Notes under the pieces: generated by a model
What the model saw: only the letters and a program-made list of their open reading frames with translations
What the model was told of the DNA's origin: nothing
Databases searched by the model: none
Made by a program: the position numbers and the translations under genes
Assembly: GCF_019218885.1 (NCBI RefSeq)
Contig: NZ_JAHUWT010000003.1
Coordinates: forward strand, 1,054,001 to 1,118,000
Source of the DNA: Bordetella sp. BOR01
GTDB lineage: Bacteria > Pseudomonadota > Gammaproteobacteria > Burkholderiales > Burkholderiaceae_B
DNA length: 64,000 bases
Direction: 5' to 3'
Part shown: positions 25,218 through 35,802 of the stretch, piece by piece
Layout: each line of letters begins with the position of its first letter
How positions within the stretch are numbered: the stretch's first letter is position 1

Positions 25218-27554
25218 TCAGGCTTGGTAGGCCTCGTCGTCCAGGGCCATGGGCAGGCTCAAGGTAAACCGCGCACCGGCGCCGCGCTCACTATGTACGG
25301 AAATGCGGCCACCATGGCGTAGCGCCACCGTGCGCACGAACGGCAGGCCCAGCCCAGCGCCGCTGGTGCTGGAACGATGCGCCTCTCCCGTACGAAAGAA
25401 CGGCTCGAACAAGCGTGCCTGGTCTTCTGGCGCAATGCCTGGGCCGGCATCTTCGACCTCGATATCCCAGCTGTCCGAGGCGGCACGAACGCGCAACAGT
25501 ATCCGGCTGCCGTCGGGGCTGTACTTGATGGCGTTATCCAGCAGGTTGTAGAGGGCTCGCATGATCAGCATCTGATCGCCGTAGGCCAGTGCCGCGGACT
25601 TTGGGGCCTGCACATCCAGCGCAATGCCGCGTGCCTGGGCCGACGCCCAGAATTCGTCGGTAGCCTCGCGCACCAGATCGGCAAGGTCCAGCTTTGCATG
25701 CGCAATGTCCATCGATTCGGCGCGGGTAAGCTGGATGAAATCGTCGACCAGCCGCAGCGTGCGGTTGGCCAGATGCGCGATACGTGTCAGCGCGTCGACC
25801 GGATGGGCATCGGCGTGGCCCGCCTGGTTCAACGCAACCAGGGCCAATATCGAATTCTGCGGCGCCCGCATGTCATGCGAGATGAATCGCAGGGTCTCTT
25901 CGCGTTGCCGCTCGGCCTGGCGTACGTTGGTAACGTCGCTCAGCGTCACCACCAATCCGGCGTGGGCGCCTTGCGCCGTACGGATAGGCGCACATCGCAG
26001 CAATAAATCCTGTCCTGCACGGTCGCGTACTTCAACGTTGGTGCGCGACGGGGCTGCACCGTGCAGGCCGGTCTCATGGCCATGCACGCGCAAGGCCTCG
26101 CGCACCAATTGTTGGATGGCGGACTCGTCGAAGGCCTGCACCAGGGCTGGAGCCAGCGCCCGCCCGATGCGGGGCGGCCGGATGCTCAGGTTCAGGAAAT
26201 ACATGATGGCGGGGCGATTGCGAAACTGCAGCCGGCCGGCTTGGTCGATGACCAGCGTGGCATCGGGCATGCCGTCCAGGCCATCGATCAGGAAGCGCCG
26301 CAGGTTGCGCACCCGGCTCAGTGTGCGGTCGAGTTCATCCACATGCTGGTCCAGCGATCGCCCGATGCGCCCGACCTGGGGTCCTGCCTCATCCAGGACA
26401 GGCGGATACTCGAGGCGTAGCCGCTTCATTTCACCGTCCATATAGCGCAAAGCGGCCTCTTGGCTGCGCCAACTCCATAGCGGGTAGCACGTTGCAACGC
26501 CCAGCAGCGCCGCGGTTGGCGGAATCCATGTATTGCCCCACCACAATGCCGCCAGCGCGACAGCCAGAACGGCCGCCAGCAGCGCCGCGCTGCAGAACAC
26601 CGCATGGCGCGGCGACAGACGGGGCAATGCCAGGCACAGCAACAATACGGGAATGGCACTGGCCAGCGCGGTCTGCCAGGCTTGTGCCGGCTGTACCACC
26701 AGGCCCTGGCGGGCCGAGTGCAGCAAGTTGGCCATGATCTCGACGCCCGAAATCCCGCTCGCACGATGCGATACCGGGGCGGGGAATATGTCGCCCATGC
26801 CTGTGGCCCAGGCTCCCACCAGCACGTACTTGTCCTGGAAGAGCTCGGGCGGTGCTTCGCCGCGCAGCACGGCCAGGTAAGACACCGCCTGGAAGTGGCC
26901 GGGCGGGCCTGCATAGGGGATGAGCGAGGTGTCGGCCGGTGCCAACTGTCCAAGAAAGTCGCGTGCCGTCGAGGCGTGGCCGCCGGCCTGCAGCATGGCC
27001 AAGGCAAAATGGTTCCATTGCTCGCCGCCTACGCGGCGAGTCCAGGTGGTGCGTCGCACGACGCCATCGTCGTCCAGGCCAATATTGATATAACCCAATC
27101 CCGCAGCGGCCTGAGCCAGCGGCTTCAGGGGCAGGTCGACATGCGCGGGCTGCCCGAGATTGTCCAGTACCACCGGCAGCACGACGCGTCCGTGCCGGCG
27201 GATCGCGTCGGCCAGCATTCGGTCGCTGTCAAGGTTGTGTTCGTCGGCCTCGGCAAACACGATGTCCAGCCCCACTGCGCGCGCGCCGTGCAAACGATCC
27301 AGCAACGCCGCATGTATCGCGCGCGGCCAAGGCCAGCGCCCCAAAGCCGCCACGGTCAGGTCGTCGATCATGACAATCAGCACATCGTCCGGCGCCGTCC
27401 GGCTCGTCAGCGAGATGGCGCGGTCATAGATCATCTGGTCGATGCGGCCCAATCCGTTGACCGCACCCAGCAGGGCGGCCAGGGCTACCAGGATGACAGT
27501 CAGCAGTCGCCGCGCGTGCGGACTGGTGCGGCGGCTGTCAGCCATGGTCGGCAT
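25218..27554 (-). CDS. CHASE2-domain sensor histidine kinase
   Basis: Membrane sensor kinase of 778 residues from the ATG at 27554, seven bases after the FecR gene stop; a start at 27593 would add 13 residues and overlap that gene. Order: a membrane span (about 15-36), a CHASE2 periplasmic domain (about 38-285, including RIDQMIYDRAISLTSRTAPDDVLIVMIDD and WPWPRAIHAALLDRL), three spans (about 295-360), a PAS-like domain (about 425-545), a HisKA box with FISHDMRAPQNS (H560) and an ATPase domain with N674 (NLLDNAIKY), EDAGPGI and GAGLGL. All catalytic motifs are intact. Its partner is probably the response regulator encoded at 28694-29416 on the same strand. Confidence 0.92.
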   Translation of the reverse strand: MPTMADSRRTSPHARRLLTVILVALAALLGAVNGLGRIDQMIYDRAISLTSRTAPDDVLIVMIDDLTVAALGRWPWPRAIHAALLDRLHGARAVGLDIVFAEADEHNLDSDRMLADAIRRHGRVVLPVVLDNLGQPAHVDLPLKPLAQAAAGLGYINIGLDDDGVVRRTTWTRRVGGEQWNHFALAMLQAGGHASTARDFLGQLAPADTSLIPYAGPPGHFQAVSYLAVLRGEAPPELFQDKYVLVGAWATGMGDIFPAPVSHRASGISGVEIMANLLHSARQGLVVQPAQAWQTALASAIPVLLLCLALPRLSPRHAVFCSAALLAAVLAVALAALWWGNTWIPPTAALLGVATCYPLWSWRSQEAALRYMDGEMKRLRLEYPPVLDEAGPQVGRIGRSLDQHVDELDRTLSRVRNLRRFLIDGLDGMPDATLVIDQAGRLQFRNRPAIMYFLNLSIRPPRIGRALAPALVQAFDESAIQQLVREALRVHGHETGLHGAAPSRTNVEVRDRAGQDLLLRCAPIRTAQGAHAGLVVTLSDVTNVRQAERQREETLRFISHDMRAPQNSILALVALNQAGHADAHPVDALTRIAHLANRTLRLVDDFIQLTRAESMDIAHAKLDLADLVREATDEFWASAQARGIALDVQAPKSAALAYGDQMLIMRALYNLLDNAIKYSPDGSRILLRVRAASDSWDIEVEDAGPGIAPEDQARLFEPFFRTGEAHRSSTSGAGLGLPFVRTVALRHGGRISVHSERGAGARFTLSLPMALDDEAYQA

Positions 27555-27561
27555 GAGCGTC

Positions 27562-28668
27562 TCAATAGTCGGCCAACGTGACGGCGCCGCCATCGGACAA
27601 CGATACGGGCAAGCCCGACACAGTCATCAGAATATTGGTTCCCTCGAATGTCAGGCGCGCATCGCGGCCCTGCAGCCCGGCTTCATCGATGGCACGCACG
27701 GCGACATGGTAGGTGCCGCTGCCCGGCGCCGAAAAGCGGATGTCTGTGCTGTTGAAGCGGCTGGACGAAGTCAGTTCCAGGCCTTCGGCATCGCGCGATA
27801 CTTGCACTTGATATGCCACCGCGCCTGGCACGGACGAGACGGCCGCCGTCCATTGGCCCGAACCGGCGCGTTGCGGGGCGCCGAGTTGCGGCGCGGGCAG
27901 CAGGGGCCGGATGCCGGAGAGCACGCCGTCGGCGCCGACGGCGGCGCCAAAGCCAGTTGCGACCGCAACGGCCCGGCCCGGCGCGTTGTCGGGTGCGTGC
28001 GGCTGCAGCCTTACGCTGCCGTCGATAACCTCGCTGCGTGCGCCTTGCACATGGGCCTGGACGCGAAAGCGCGTGCCGCGCACGCCTGTAACGGCCACGG
28101 GTGTGCGCACCTCGAAGCGGCCCACGCCTTGCCCGGACGGCGCGACATGCGAATCCACGACACCGCGCTCCACCCTCAGGACCGAATCGGTCAGTGCCTC
28201 GCCTTCGAACTGACGCAAGCGCTCCAGGTGGGTAGCGCCTTCCTGGGGCAGCGTGACTTTGCTGCCATCGGCCAGTTGCAGGGTAACAAAGCCATTGGCC
28301 GATGTCGTGATGGTCGAGCCTTCGGCCACTGGCATGCCCACGCGCAGCGGCGTGCCATCCATACTGGCGCTTCCGCTCACGTGCACGGCGCGCGCCTGGG
28401 CCGGAATTTCCGGAATCAGGGCAAGCGGGATGCGCAGTTCGGACCCGATCACCAGGCGATAGGGGTCGTCGACGGAATTCAGGCGCTGCAAGGTCGCCCA
28501 GTTCGATTCGTTACGCGTATAGGTACCAGCCAGGCGGATCAGCGTGTCTCCTTGGCGGATACGGTAAATGAAATCATCACCCAGCGCCCCGGCGGGCTGC
28601 GCCGATGCAAGCGTGCCGGACGCGGCCGCACTCAAGGTGATGAATATGCGTATGAAACGCGAGAGCAT
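27562..28668 (-). CDS. Periplasmic LysM-FecR domain protein
   Basis: 368 residues with an N-terminal signal peptide (MLSRFIRIFITLSAAASGTLASA, cleaved near residue 23). A LysM peptidoglycan-binding domain follows (33-82, FIYRIRQGDTLIRLAGTY), then a FecR-type domain (about 95-215, with GFVTLQLADGSKVTLP and the signature TPVAVTGVRGTRF at 189-201) and a fibronectin-III-like C-terminus (about 265-345). No sigma-factor partner is adjacent. Because it sits directly upstream of the CHASE2 kinase, it may feed an envelope signal to that kinase's periplasmic domain; this is inference. Confidence 0.9.
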   Translation of the reverse strand: MLSRFIRIFITLSAAASGTLASAQPAGALGDDFIYRIRQGDTLIRLAGTYTRNESNWATLQRLNSVDDPYRLVIGSELRIPLALIPEIPAQARAVHVSGSASMDGTPLRVGMPVAEGSTITTSANGFVTLQLADGSKVTLPQEGATHLERLRQFEGEALTDSVLRVERGVVDSHVAPSGQGVGRFEVRTPVAVTGVRGTRFRVQAHVQGARSEVIDGSVRLQPHAPDNAPGRAVAVATGFGAAVGADGVLSGIRPLLPAPQLGAPQRAGSGQWTAAVSSVPGAVAYQVQVSRDAEGLELTSSSRFNSTDIRFSAPGSGTYHVAVRAIDEAGLQGRDARLTFEGTNILMTVSGLPVSLSDGGAVTLADY

Positions 28669-28693
28669 GTATCAAAGTCTCCGATGCCAGGTT

Positions 28694-29416
28694 CTATGTC
28701 TTGTATGGCGGCTTCGTCGCGTTAGCGCCATCATTGAGGACTTCAAGCCGATATCCCAGTGCATATGACGAAGCCAGCCGCACGCCATTTTCCGGACGCA
28801 ACCGAAGCTTCTGGCGGATATTGGACAAGTGCGTGTCCAGCGTGCGTGACGTTGCGGGAATTTCACGATTCCAGACACTCTCGGCCAGCACATCGCGCGA
28901 CAGCAGGCGGCCCACATTGCGAAAGAACAAATGCGCTAACTCGAACTCTTTAGGCGCTAACATGACGGCTTCGCCGCTCAACGTGATAGTTCGGCCAGTG
29001 GGGTCGATGCGATATGCGGCAACCGAGAATGGGTTGTGATCAGCTTGTGCCGCCTGGCTTCGCCGCAGCAATGCCGCGATGCGCGCCAGCAGCTCGGCCG
29101 GCCGCAGGGGCTTGACGACATAGTCGTCGGCACCCGCCTGCAGGCCTTGTACCAAGTCGGCCTCCTGGCTGCGGCTCGTGACGAAAATGATGGGAATCTG
29201 CATGCCCAGTGTGGCGCGCAGCCGTCGCAGCACTTCATCGCCGTCCATATCCGGCACATGCCAATCCAGCAGAATCAAGTCGAACGATTGGTCGCGCAGG
29301 GCCGCCAGCAGGTCACGGCTGCACTGATAGCTATGGCAGGTGTAGCCGGCTGAATCCAGAACCTGCTGAATATGCCGTGCCTGGTCCAGGTCGTCTTCCA
29401 GCGAGGCTATCTGCAT
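28694..29416 (-). CDS. OmpR/PhoB-family response regulator
   Basis: 240 residues from the ATG at 29416; a TTG two codons earlier is in frame. The receiver domain has an acidic cluster LEDDLDQA, the phosphoacceptor in LILLDWHVPDMDG (D51) and the lysine in VVKPLRPAEL. The C-terminal winged helix is complete, with LAPKEFELAHLFFRNVGRLLSRD, then RTLDTHLSNIRQKL and a final SYALGYRLE. It is encoded upstream of the FecR and CHASE2 kinase genes on the same strand, 25 bases before the FecR gene, so the three likely form one operon and a two-component pair. Confidence 0.93.
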   Translation of the reverse strand: MQIASLEDDLDQARHIQQVLDSAGYTCHSYQCSRDLLAALRDQSFDLILLDWHVPDMDGDEVLRRLRATLGMQIPIIFVTSRSQEADLVQGLQAGADDYVVKPLRPAELLARIAALLRRSQAAQADHNPFSVAAYRIDPTGRTITLSGEAVMLAPKEFELAHLFFRNVGRLLSRDVLAESVWNREIPATSRTLDTHLSNIRQKLRLRPENGVRLASSYALGYRLEVLNDGANATKPPYKT

Positions 29417-29684
29417 AGTCAAATTCTTTGTTTAGAAGAGCGCTTCTTCGCCCAGTAGCCAGGCTCGCGCGATGTATTAGCGAGGCCATACTGCACTGCG
29501 ATGATAACTCGCTGTTGCGCATTCTCCGATTCTGCAACATTGTGAATGTCAAGCAATGTCAAGTTGACAAACATTGACTACGAATTCGCGCAAGATGAAG
29601 CCACACTGTCTCAGATATACCGCGTTGCGCAAAGGCCCGTAAACCAGGAACTACGCGGAAAAAGCGGGCTTCAGGGACAATGTT

Positions 29685-30398
29685 ATGAAGCAATTGAAAG
29701 TACTCATCATGGTGTCCGATGCAACAATCCGTGGGCACTCGGTAACAACGATGTTGCAGGCCGGCATCGCCGCGGAAGGATGCGGCACGCCACTCGAACT
29801 GTTCAATCAGCTGAGCGCCGACCGATTCGATGCCGTCGTGCTCGACATCTGCGAGCTGGGCGAGATCGGCTACGCACTGCTGTCGCGCCTGCGCGCTTCC
29901 CCGGCGCTGGGCATCGTCGTGATCGGCGCCACGCTGGGCGTGGAAAGCCGCCTTCGCTGTCTGCAAAGCGGTGCCGATATCTGCCTGCCTGATCCGCTGG
30001 ACTGCCGCGAATTGGCCTGCGTGTTGCTGGCATTGGCACGGCGGCTGCCGGGCCGCGCGGCGCGGGTCGCTGAAGAGCCCGAAATCGCCCCCGAGGGTGC
30101 CGGCCGCTGGGAATTGCGCGACCAGAGCTGGACCTTGGTGTCGCCCGCCGGCATAGCGATTTCGCTGTCGGCCAACGAGCGGCTCGTGGTTCGGACTTTG
30201 CTAGATGTTACGGGACGCGCGGTCGGCCGTGCCGAACTCAACCAGCAGCTCGAGACCGACAGCAATACTGGCCGTACCGGCGGGGCGCGCAGCATCGATG
30301 TCATCGTCAGCCGCCTGCGCCGCAAGGCCGAGCTGGCCGGCGTCATCCTGCCCATCCGCACGGTCTACGGCAGCGGCTACCTGTTCGCCGATCGATAG
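29685..30398 (+). CDS. Response-regulator-like transcription factor with degenerate receiver
   Basis: 237 residues. The N-terminal receiver keeps an aspartate at the phosphorylation position (D54 in AVVLDICELG), but the usual acidic pair near residues 9-12 is reduced (VSD) and the conserved KP motif reads LPDPLD, lacking the lysine needed for normal activation. The C-terminal winged helix resembles OmpR/PhoB (ISLSANERLVVRTLLDVTGRAVGRAEL, then RSIDVIVSRLRRKAE and YGSGYLF). It is divergent from the canonical regulator with a 268-base spacer. It may act without phosphorylation, by dimerising with the other regulator or by constitutive DNA binding. Confidence 0.85.
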   Translation: MKQLKVLIMVSDATIRGHSVTTMLQAGIAAEGCGTPLELFNQLSADRFDAVVLDICELGEIGYALLSRLRASPALGIVVIGATLGVESRLRCLQSGADICLPDPLDCRELACVLLALARRLPGRAARVAEEPEIAPEGAGRWELRDQSWTLVSPAGIAISLSANERLVVRTLLDVTGRAVGRAELNQQLETDSNTGRTGGARSIDVIVSRLRRKAELAGVILPIRTVYGSGYLFADR

Positions 30399-30478
30399 CT
30401 CCTGGTTTGCCGCCTTCGCCGTTCCTGCCTCGGCACATGACGCCCAGCCGGGCCGAATAGGGGGCCCTGCCCCGGGCT

Positions 30479-30507
30479 TTGACATACCTATTGTTCTAGG
30501 TTATGCT
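30479..30507 (+). promoter_or_regulatory. Promoter of the str operon
   Basis: TTGACA (30479-30484), 17-bp spacer and TATGCT (30502-30507). It sits 239 bases before rpsL. The rest of the 348-base gap 30399-30746 holds no gene; it is a long untranslated leader of unknown control function. Confidence 0.82.
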
Positions 30508-30746
30508 GACGGGCTTACTGCTTTATTTGCGCATAAAGAAGGCTAGTCACTTTCATGGCTGCCGGTCTTTGTGCGTTTTTGTCTGCAAGACCCGCTCTTT
30601 TACGTACGGAACGTTTGAGGCGGTTTTGCGTGAACTGCCTCTCGCTGGTGCAGCGGCCTTGTCCTTCACTTCAGGTCAGGCAATTCACCAGGGACACGAG
30701 TACATAAAGTACTTACCAGTGGTACGTAAAAGGGATTTCAAAGGTC

Positions 30747-31124
30747 ATGCCTACCATTAGCCAACTCGTGCGCAAGCCGCGCGAAGTCAGCATCATCAAG
30801 AGCAAGAGCCCCGCGCTCGAAAACTGCCCGCAACGCCGCGGCGTGTGCACCCGCGTGTACACCACCACCCCCAAGAAGCCGAACTCCGCCCTGCGTAAGG
30901 TTGCGAAGGTGCGTCTCACCAACGGCTACGAAGTGATTTCGTACATCGGCGGTGAAGGCCACAACCTGCAAGAGCACTCGGTGGTTCTGGTGCGCGGCGG
31001 CCGTGTGAAAGACCTTCCGGGTGTGCGCTACCACATCGTGCGTGGCTCGCTCGACCTGCAAGGCGTCAAGGATCGCAAGCAGGCACGTTCGAAGTACGGC
31101 GCCAAGCGTCCGAAGAAGGCCTGA
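30747..31124 (+). CDS. rpsL: 30S ribosomal protein S12
   Basis: Decoding-centre protein, 125 residues. The conserved [13 protein letters not shown] carries K43, and [13 protein letters not shown] carries K88. Both are wild-type residues whose substitution gives streptomycin resistance in other bacteria. AAAGG precedes the ATG. First gene of the str operon, with rpsG 167 bases further on. Confidence 0.98.
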
Positions 31125-31291
31125 TACCGTATTTTTGGCAGTACCCCCGGTTGCGCGCAAGCGCCACCAGGACAGTGCAACCGCGCCACCCCCCCGTCGG
31201 GACGGTGCGCGGCACGTAAGGGGTCGTCCCATTGGGCGGCCATGGCCGTGTCACCAGACATGGTTCAACTGAACAGACACAAGGAAGCAAC

Positions 31292-31762
31292 ATGCCCCGT
31301 CGTCGCGAAGTACCCAAGCGCGAGATCCTGCCCGATCCCAAGTTCGGCAGCGTCGAGCTCGCCAAATTCATGAACGTCGTCATGCTGGACGGCAAGAAGG
31401 CCGTCGCCGAGCGCATCATCTATGGCGCGCTCGAGCAAGTGCAAGCCAAGACCGGCAAAGAGCCGATCGAGGTTTTCAGCCTGGCGATCAACAACATCAA
31501 GCCGATCGTCGAAGTGAAAAGCCGCCGCGTGGGCGGTGCCAACTACCAAGTGCCGGTTGAAGTGCGCCCCGTGCGCCGCCTGGCCTTGGCCATGCGTTGG
31601 CTGCGCGAAGCCGCAAAGAAGCGCGGTGAAAAGTCGATGGATCTGCGCCTGGCCGGCGAACTGATCGACGCCTCGGAAGGGCGCGGCGCCGCGATGAAGA
31701 AACGCGAAGACACGCACAAGATGGCCGAGGCCAACAAGGCCTTCAGCCATTTCCGCTGGTAA
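31292..31762 (+). CDS. rpsG: 30S ribosomal protein S7
   Basis: Primary 16S rRNA-binding protein of the 30S head, 156 residues from [20 protein letters not shown]. The open frame extends 60 bases upstream, but the ATG at 31292 follows AAGGAAG and gives the family length. S7 represses the str operon in E. coli by binding the rpsL-rpsG gap, and the 167-base gap here would allow the same. Confidence 0.98.
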   Translation: MPRRREVPKREILPDPKFGSVELAKFMNVVMLDGKKAVAERIIYGALEQVQAKTGKEPIEVFSLAINNIKPIVEVKSRRVGGANYQVPVEVRPVRRLALAMRWLREAAKKRGEKSMDLRLAGELIDASEGRGAAMKKREDTHKMAEANKAFSHFRW

Positions 31763-31780
31763 TTTAAGGATCAACCTACC

Positions 31781-33883
31781 ATGGCCCGCAAAACCCCGAT
31801 CGAGCGCTATCGCAACATTGGTATCTCTGCGCACATCGATGCAGGGAAAACCACCACGACCGAACGCATCCTGTTCTATACCGGCGTCAACCACAAGATT
31901 GGCGAAGTGCATGATGGCGCAGCCACCATGGACTGGATGGAGCAAGAGCAAGAGCGTGGCATTACCATCACGTCGGCCGCTACGACGGCGTTTTGGCGCG
32001 GCATGGCTGGCAACTATCCCGAACACCGCATCAACATCATCGACACCCCGGGCCACGTGGACTTCACCATCGAGGTGGAACGCTCCATGCGCGTGCTCGA
32101 CGGCGCTTGCATGGTGTACTGCGCGGTGGGTGGTGTGCAGCCGCAGTCCGAAACCGTGTGGCGCCAGGCCAACAAGTACGGCGTGCCCCGCCTGGCGTTC
32201 GTCAACAAGATGGACCGCACCGGTGCCAATTTCTTCAAGGTCTACGAACAGTTGAAGACGCGCCTGCGCGCCAACCCCGTGCCCATCGTGATCCCGATCG
32301 GCGCCGAAGACACCTTCAAGGGTGTCATCGACCTGGTCAAGATGAAGGCCATCGTCTGGGACGAAGCCAGCCAAGGCACCAAGTTCGACTACACCGACAT
32401 TCCGGCCGAACTCGAAGGCCCCGCCAACGAATGGCGTGAAAAGCTGGTCGAAGCGGCTGCCGAGTCCACCGAGGAACTGATGAACAAGTACCTCGAGACA
32501 GGCTCGCTGGATGAGGCCGAAATCAACGTCGCGATCCGCCAGCGCACCATCGCCGGCGAGATCCAGCCGATGCTGTGCGGCACCGCCTTCAAGAACAAGG
32601 GCGTGCAGCGCATGCTCGACGCCGTCATCGACTACCTGCCTTCCCCGATCGACATCCCGCCGGTCGATGGCCAGGACGACGATGGCAATCCTGTTTCGCG
32701 CAAGGCTGACGACGGCGAAAAACTGTCGGCGCTGGCGTTCAAGCTGATGAGCGACCCCTTCGTGGGCCAACTCACGTTCGTGCGCGTGTATTCGGGCGTG
32801 CTGAAGTCCGGCGACACCGTCTACAACCCGATCAAGGGCAAGAAAGAGCGCGTTGGCCGTCTGCTGCAGATGCATGCCAACAACCGCGAAGAAATCAAGG
32901 AAGTTCTGGCAGGCGACATCGCCGCCGTGGTTGGCCTGAAAGACGTCACCACCGGCGAAACGCTGTGCGATATCGATTCGCACATCCTGCTCGAGCGCAT
33001 GGAGTTCCCCGAACCCGTGATTTCCCAGGCCGTCGAACCCAAGTCCAAGGCCGACCAGGAAAAGATGGGCCTGGCCCTGTCGCGCCTGGCCCAGGAAGAC
33101 CCGTCGTTCCGCGTGCGCAGCGACGAAGAATCCGGCCAGACCATCATCTCGGGCATGGGCGAGCTGCACCTGGAAATCCTGGTCGATCGCATGAGGCGCG
33201 AATTCGGCGTGGAAGCCAACGTCGGCAAGCCCCAAGTGGCCTACCGCGAAACCATCCGCAAGATCTGCGACGAAATCGAAGGCAAGTTCGTCAAGCAGTC
33301 GGGCGGTCGTGGCCAGTACGGTCACGTGGTGCTCAAGCTCGAGCCGCTCCCCCCGGGCGGCGGCTACGAGTTCGTGGATGCCATCAAGGGCGGCGTGGTG
33401 CCGCGCGAGTACATTCCCGCGGTCGACAAGGGCATCCAGGAAACCCTGCCCGCAGGTATCCTGGCCGGCTATCCGGTGGTGGACATCAAGGCGACGCTGT
33501 TCTTCGGTTCGTACCACGACGTGGACTCGAACGAAAACGCGTTCAAGATGGCCGCTTCGATGGCCTTCAAGGACGGCATGCGCAAGGCCAGCCCGGTGCT
33601 GCTCGAGCCCATGATGGCTGTTGAAGTCGAAACGCCTGAAGACTACGCTGGTACCGTGATGGGCGATTTGTCCTCGCGGCGCGGCATGGTGCAGGGCATG
33701 GAAGACATGGTCGGCGGCGGCAAGACCATCAAGGCCGAGGTTCCCTTGGCCGAGATGTTCGGTTACGCCACCAACCTGCGCTCGCTGACGCAAGGTCGTG
33801 CCACGTACACGATGGAATTCAAGCATTACTCCGAGGCCCCCAAGAACGTCGCTGACGAAGTCATCGCCGCTCGGGCCAAGTAA
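31781..33883 (+). CDS. fusA: Elongation factor G
   Basis: GTPase that drives translocation, 700 residues. G1 is AHIDAGKTT (17-25), G3 is DTPGHVDF, G4 is NKMDR. Domains II-V follow, with the domain IV signature [17 protein letters not shown] and the domain V end [13 protein letters not shown]. It sits 18 bases after rpsG behind AAGGA. Threonine is mostly ACC here, in contrast to tuf next door. Confidence 0.98.
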   Translation: MARKTPIERYRNIGISAHIDAGKTTTTERILFYTGVNHKIGEVHDGAATMDWMEQEQERGITITSAATTAFWRGMAGNYPEHRINIIDTPGHVDFTIEVERSMRVLDGACMVYCAVGGVQPQSETVWRQANKYGVPRLAFVNKMDRTGANFFKVYEQLKTRLRANPVPIVIPIGAEDTFKGVIDLVKMKAIVWDEASQGTKFDYTDIPAELEGPANEWREKLVEAAAESTEELMNKYLETGSLDEAEINVAIRQRTIAGEIQPMLCGTAFKNKGVQRMLDAVIDYLPSPIDIPPVDGQDDDGNPVSRKADDGEKLSALAFKLMSDPFVGQLTFVRVYSGVLKSGDTVYNPIKGKKERVGRLLQMHANNREEIKEVLAGDIAAVVGLKDVTTGETLCDIDSHILLERMEFPEPVISQAVEPKSKADQEKMGLALSRLAQEDPSFRVRSDEESGQTIISGMGELHLEILVDRMRREFGVEANVGKPQVAYRETIRKICDEIEGKFVKQSGGRGQYGHVVLKLEPLPPGGGYEFVDAIKGGVVPREYIPAVDKGIQETLPAGILAGYPVVDIKATLFFGSYHDVDSNENAFKMAASMAFKDGMRKASPVLLEPMMAVEVETPEDYAGTVMGDLSSRRGMVQGMEDMVGGGKTIKAEVPLAEMFGYATNLRSLTQGRATYTMEFKHYSEAPKNVADEVIAARAK

Positions 33884-33961
33884 ATAACCGTCGCCGCGTC
33901 TCCGTGATCCGGGGGCGCGGCAAATCATCCCAGTTTCCTTGAAAGTCAAAGGATAGAGATC

Positions 33962-35152
<1,191 letters not shown>

Positions 35153-35223
35153 GGCGCACACAAACCAGCGAAGGCGGCGGGTCCTCTTCTACCGCCTTCG
35201 CTTTTCGTTCTTTGGGAAACACC

Positions 35224-35535
35224 ATGAAAAACCAGAAGATCCGTATCCGCTTGAAAGCCTTTGATTACAAGCTGATCGATCAGTCCGCGGCCGAGATCGT
35301 CGACACCGCCAAGCGCACTGGCGCTGTGGTGCGCGGCCCGGTTCCGCTGCCTACGCGTATCCGCCGCTATGACGTGCTGCGTTCGCCTCACGTGAACAAG
35401 TCGTCGCGCGACCAGTTCGAAATCCGCACCCATCAGCGCCTGATGGACATCGTGGACCCCACCGACAAGACCGTGGACGCTTTGATGCGCCTGGACCTGC
35501 CGGCCGGTGTCGACGTGGAAATCGCGCTGCAGTAA
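35224..35535 (+). CDS. rpsJ: 30S ribosomal protein S10 (NusE)
   Basis: 103 residues, a 30S head protein and NusE of the antitermination complex. The ATG at 35224 gives the family start [20 protein letters not shown]; a TTG four codons earlier is in frame and unlikely. [24 protein letters not shown] is conserved. It is normally the first gene of the S10 operon, but here two hairpins and a terminator follow and rplC lies 11 kb downstream. Confidence 0.98.
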   Translation: MKNQKIRIRLKAFDYKLIDQSAAEIVDTAKRTGAVVRGPVPLPTRIRRYDVLRSPHVNKSSRDQFEIRTHQRLMDIVDPTDKTVDALMRLDLPAGVDVEIALQ

Positions 35536-35545
35536 GTTTGCCGGA

Positions 35546-35611
35546 ACCGCTTGCTTCGGTAAGCGGTATGCAGAACAAGGCCGTACCCGCAAGGGTGCGG
35601 CCTTTGTTTTT
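35546..35611 (+). terminator. Terminator region directly after rpsJ
   Basis: A first hairpin pairs ACCGCTT (35546-35552) with AAGCGGT (35561-35567). A second pairs 35577-35588 with 35593-35604 around GCAA, with one G-T wobble, and is followed by TGTTTTTT. The second looks like a working Rho-independent terminator and cuts rpsJ off from the rest of the S10 genes. Confidence 0.85.
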
Positions 35612-35646
35612 GGGTCGACGTCTTTGTTCGCCGCGCCAGGCATCTA

Positions 35647-35745
35647 GTGGAATCCACCCATAGGGATTTCACTTATATGGAAAAAAAACCATCAAATTAA
35701 AATAAAAATGAAATTTTGGCCGAAATAGTTCACTCTATCTTCAAT
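35647..35745. promoter_or_regulatory. AT-rich control region upstream of the TRAP/hydantoinase cassette
   Basis: An A/T-dominated stretch (about 35660-35745) stands out in high-GC surroundings. It holds small dyads: GTGG-AAT-CCAC (35647-35657) and ATGG-A8-CCAT (35677-35692). It lies 60-150 bases before the DctP gene, where promoter and operator would be expected. No clear sigma70 promoter was recognised; the XRE-cupin protein encoded in the cassette is a candidate ligand. Confidence 0.4.
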
Positions 35746-35802
35746 GCGTGAATACGCCGCCTACGTGGTTCCCAGCGGCCTGCACGCTCACCGGAGCAAG
35801 CC

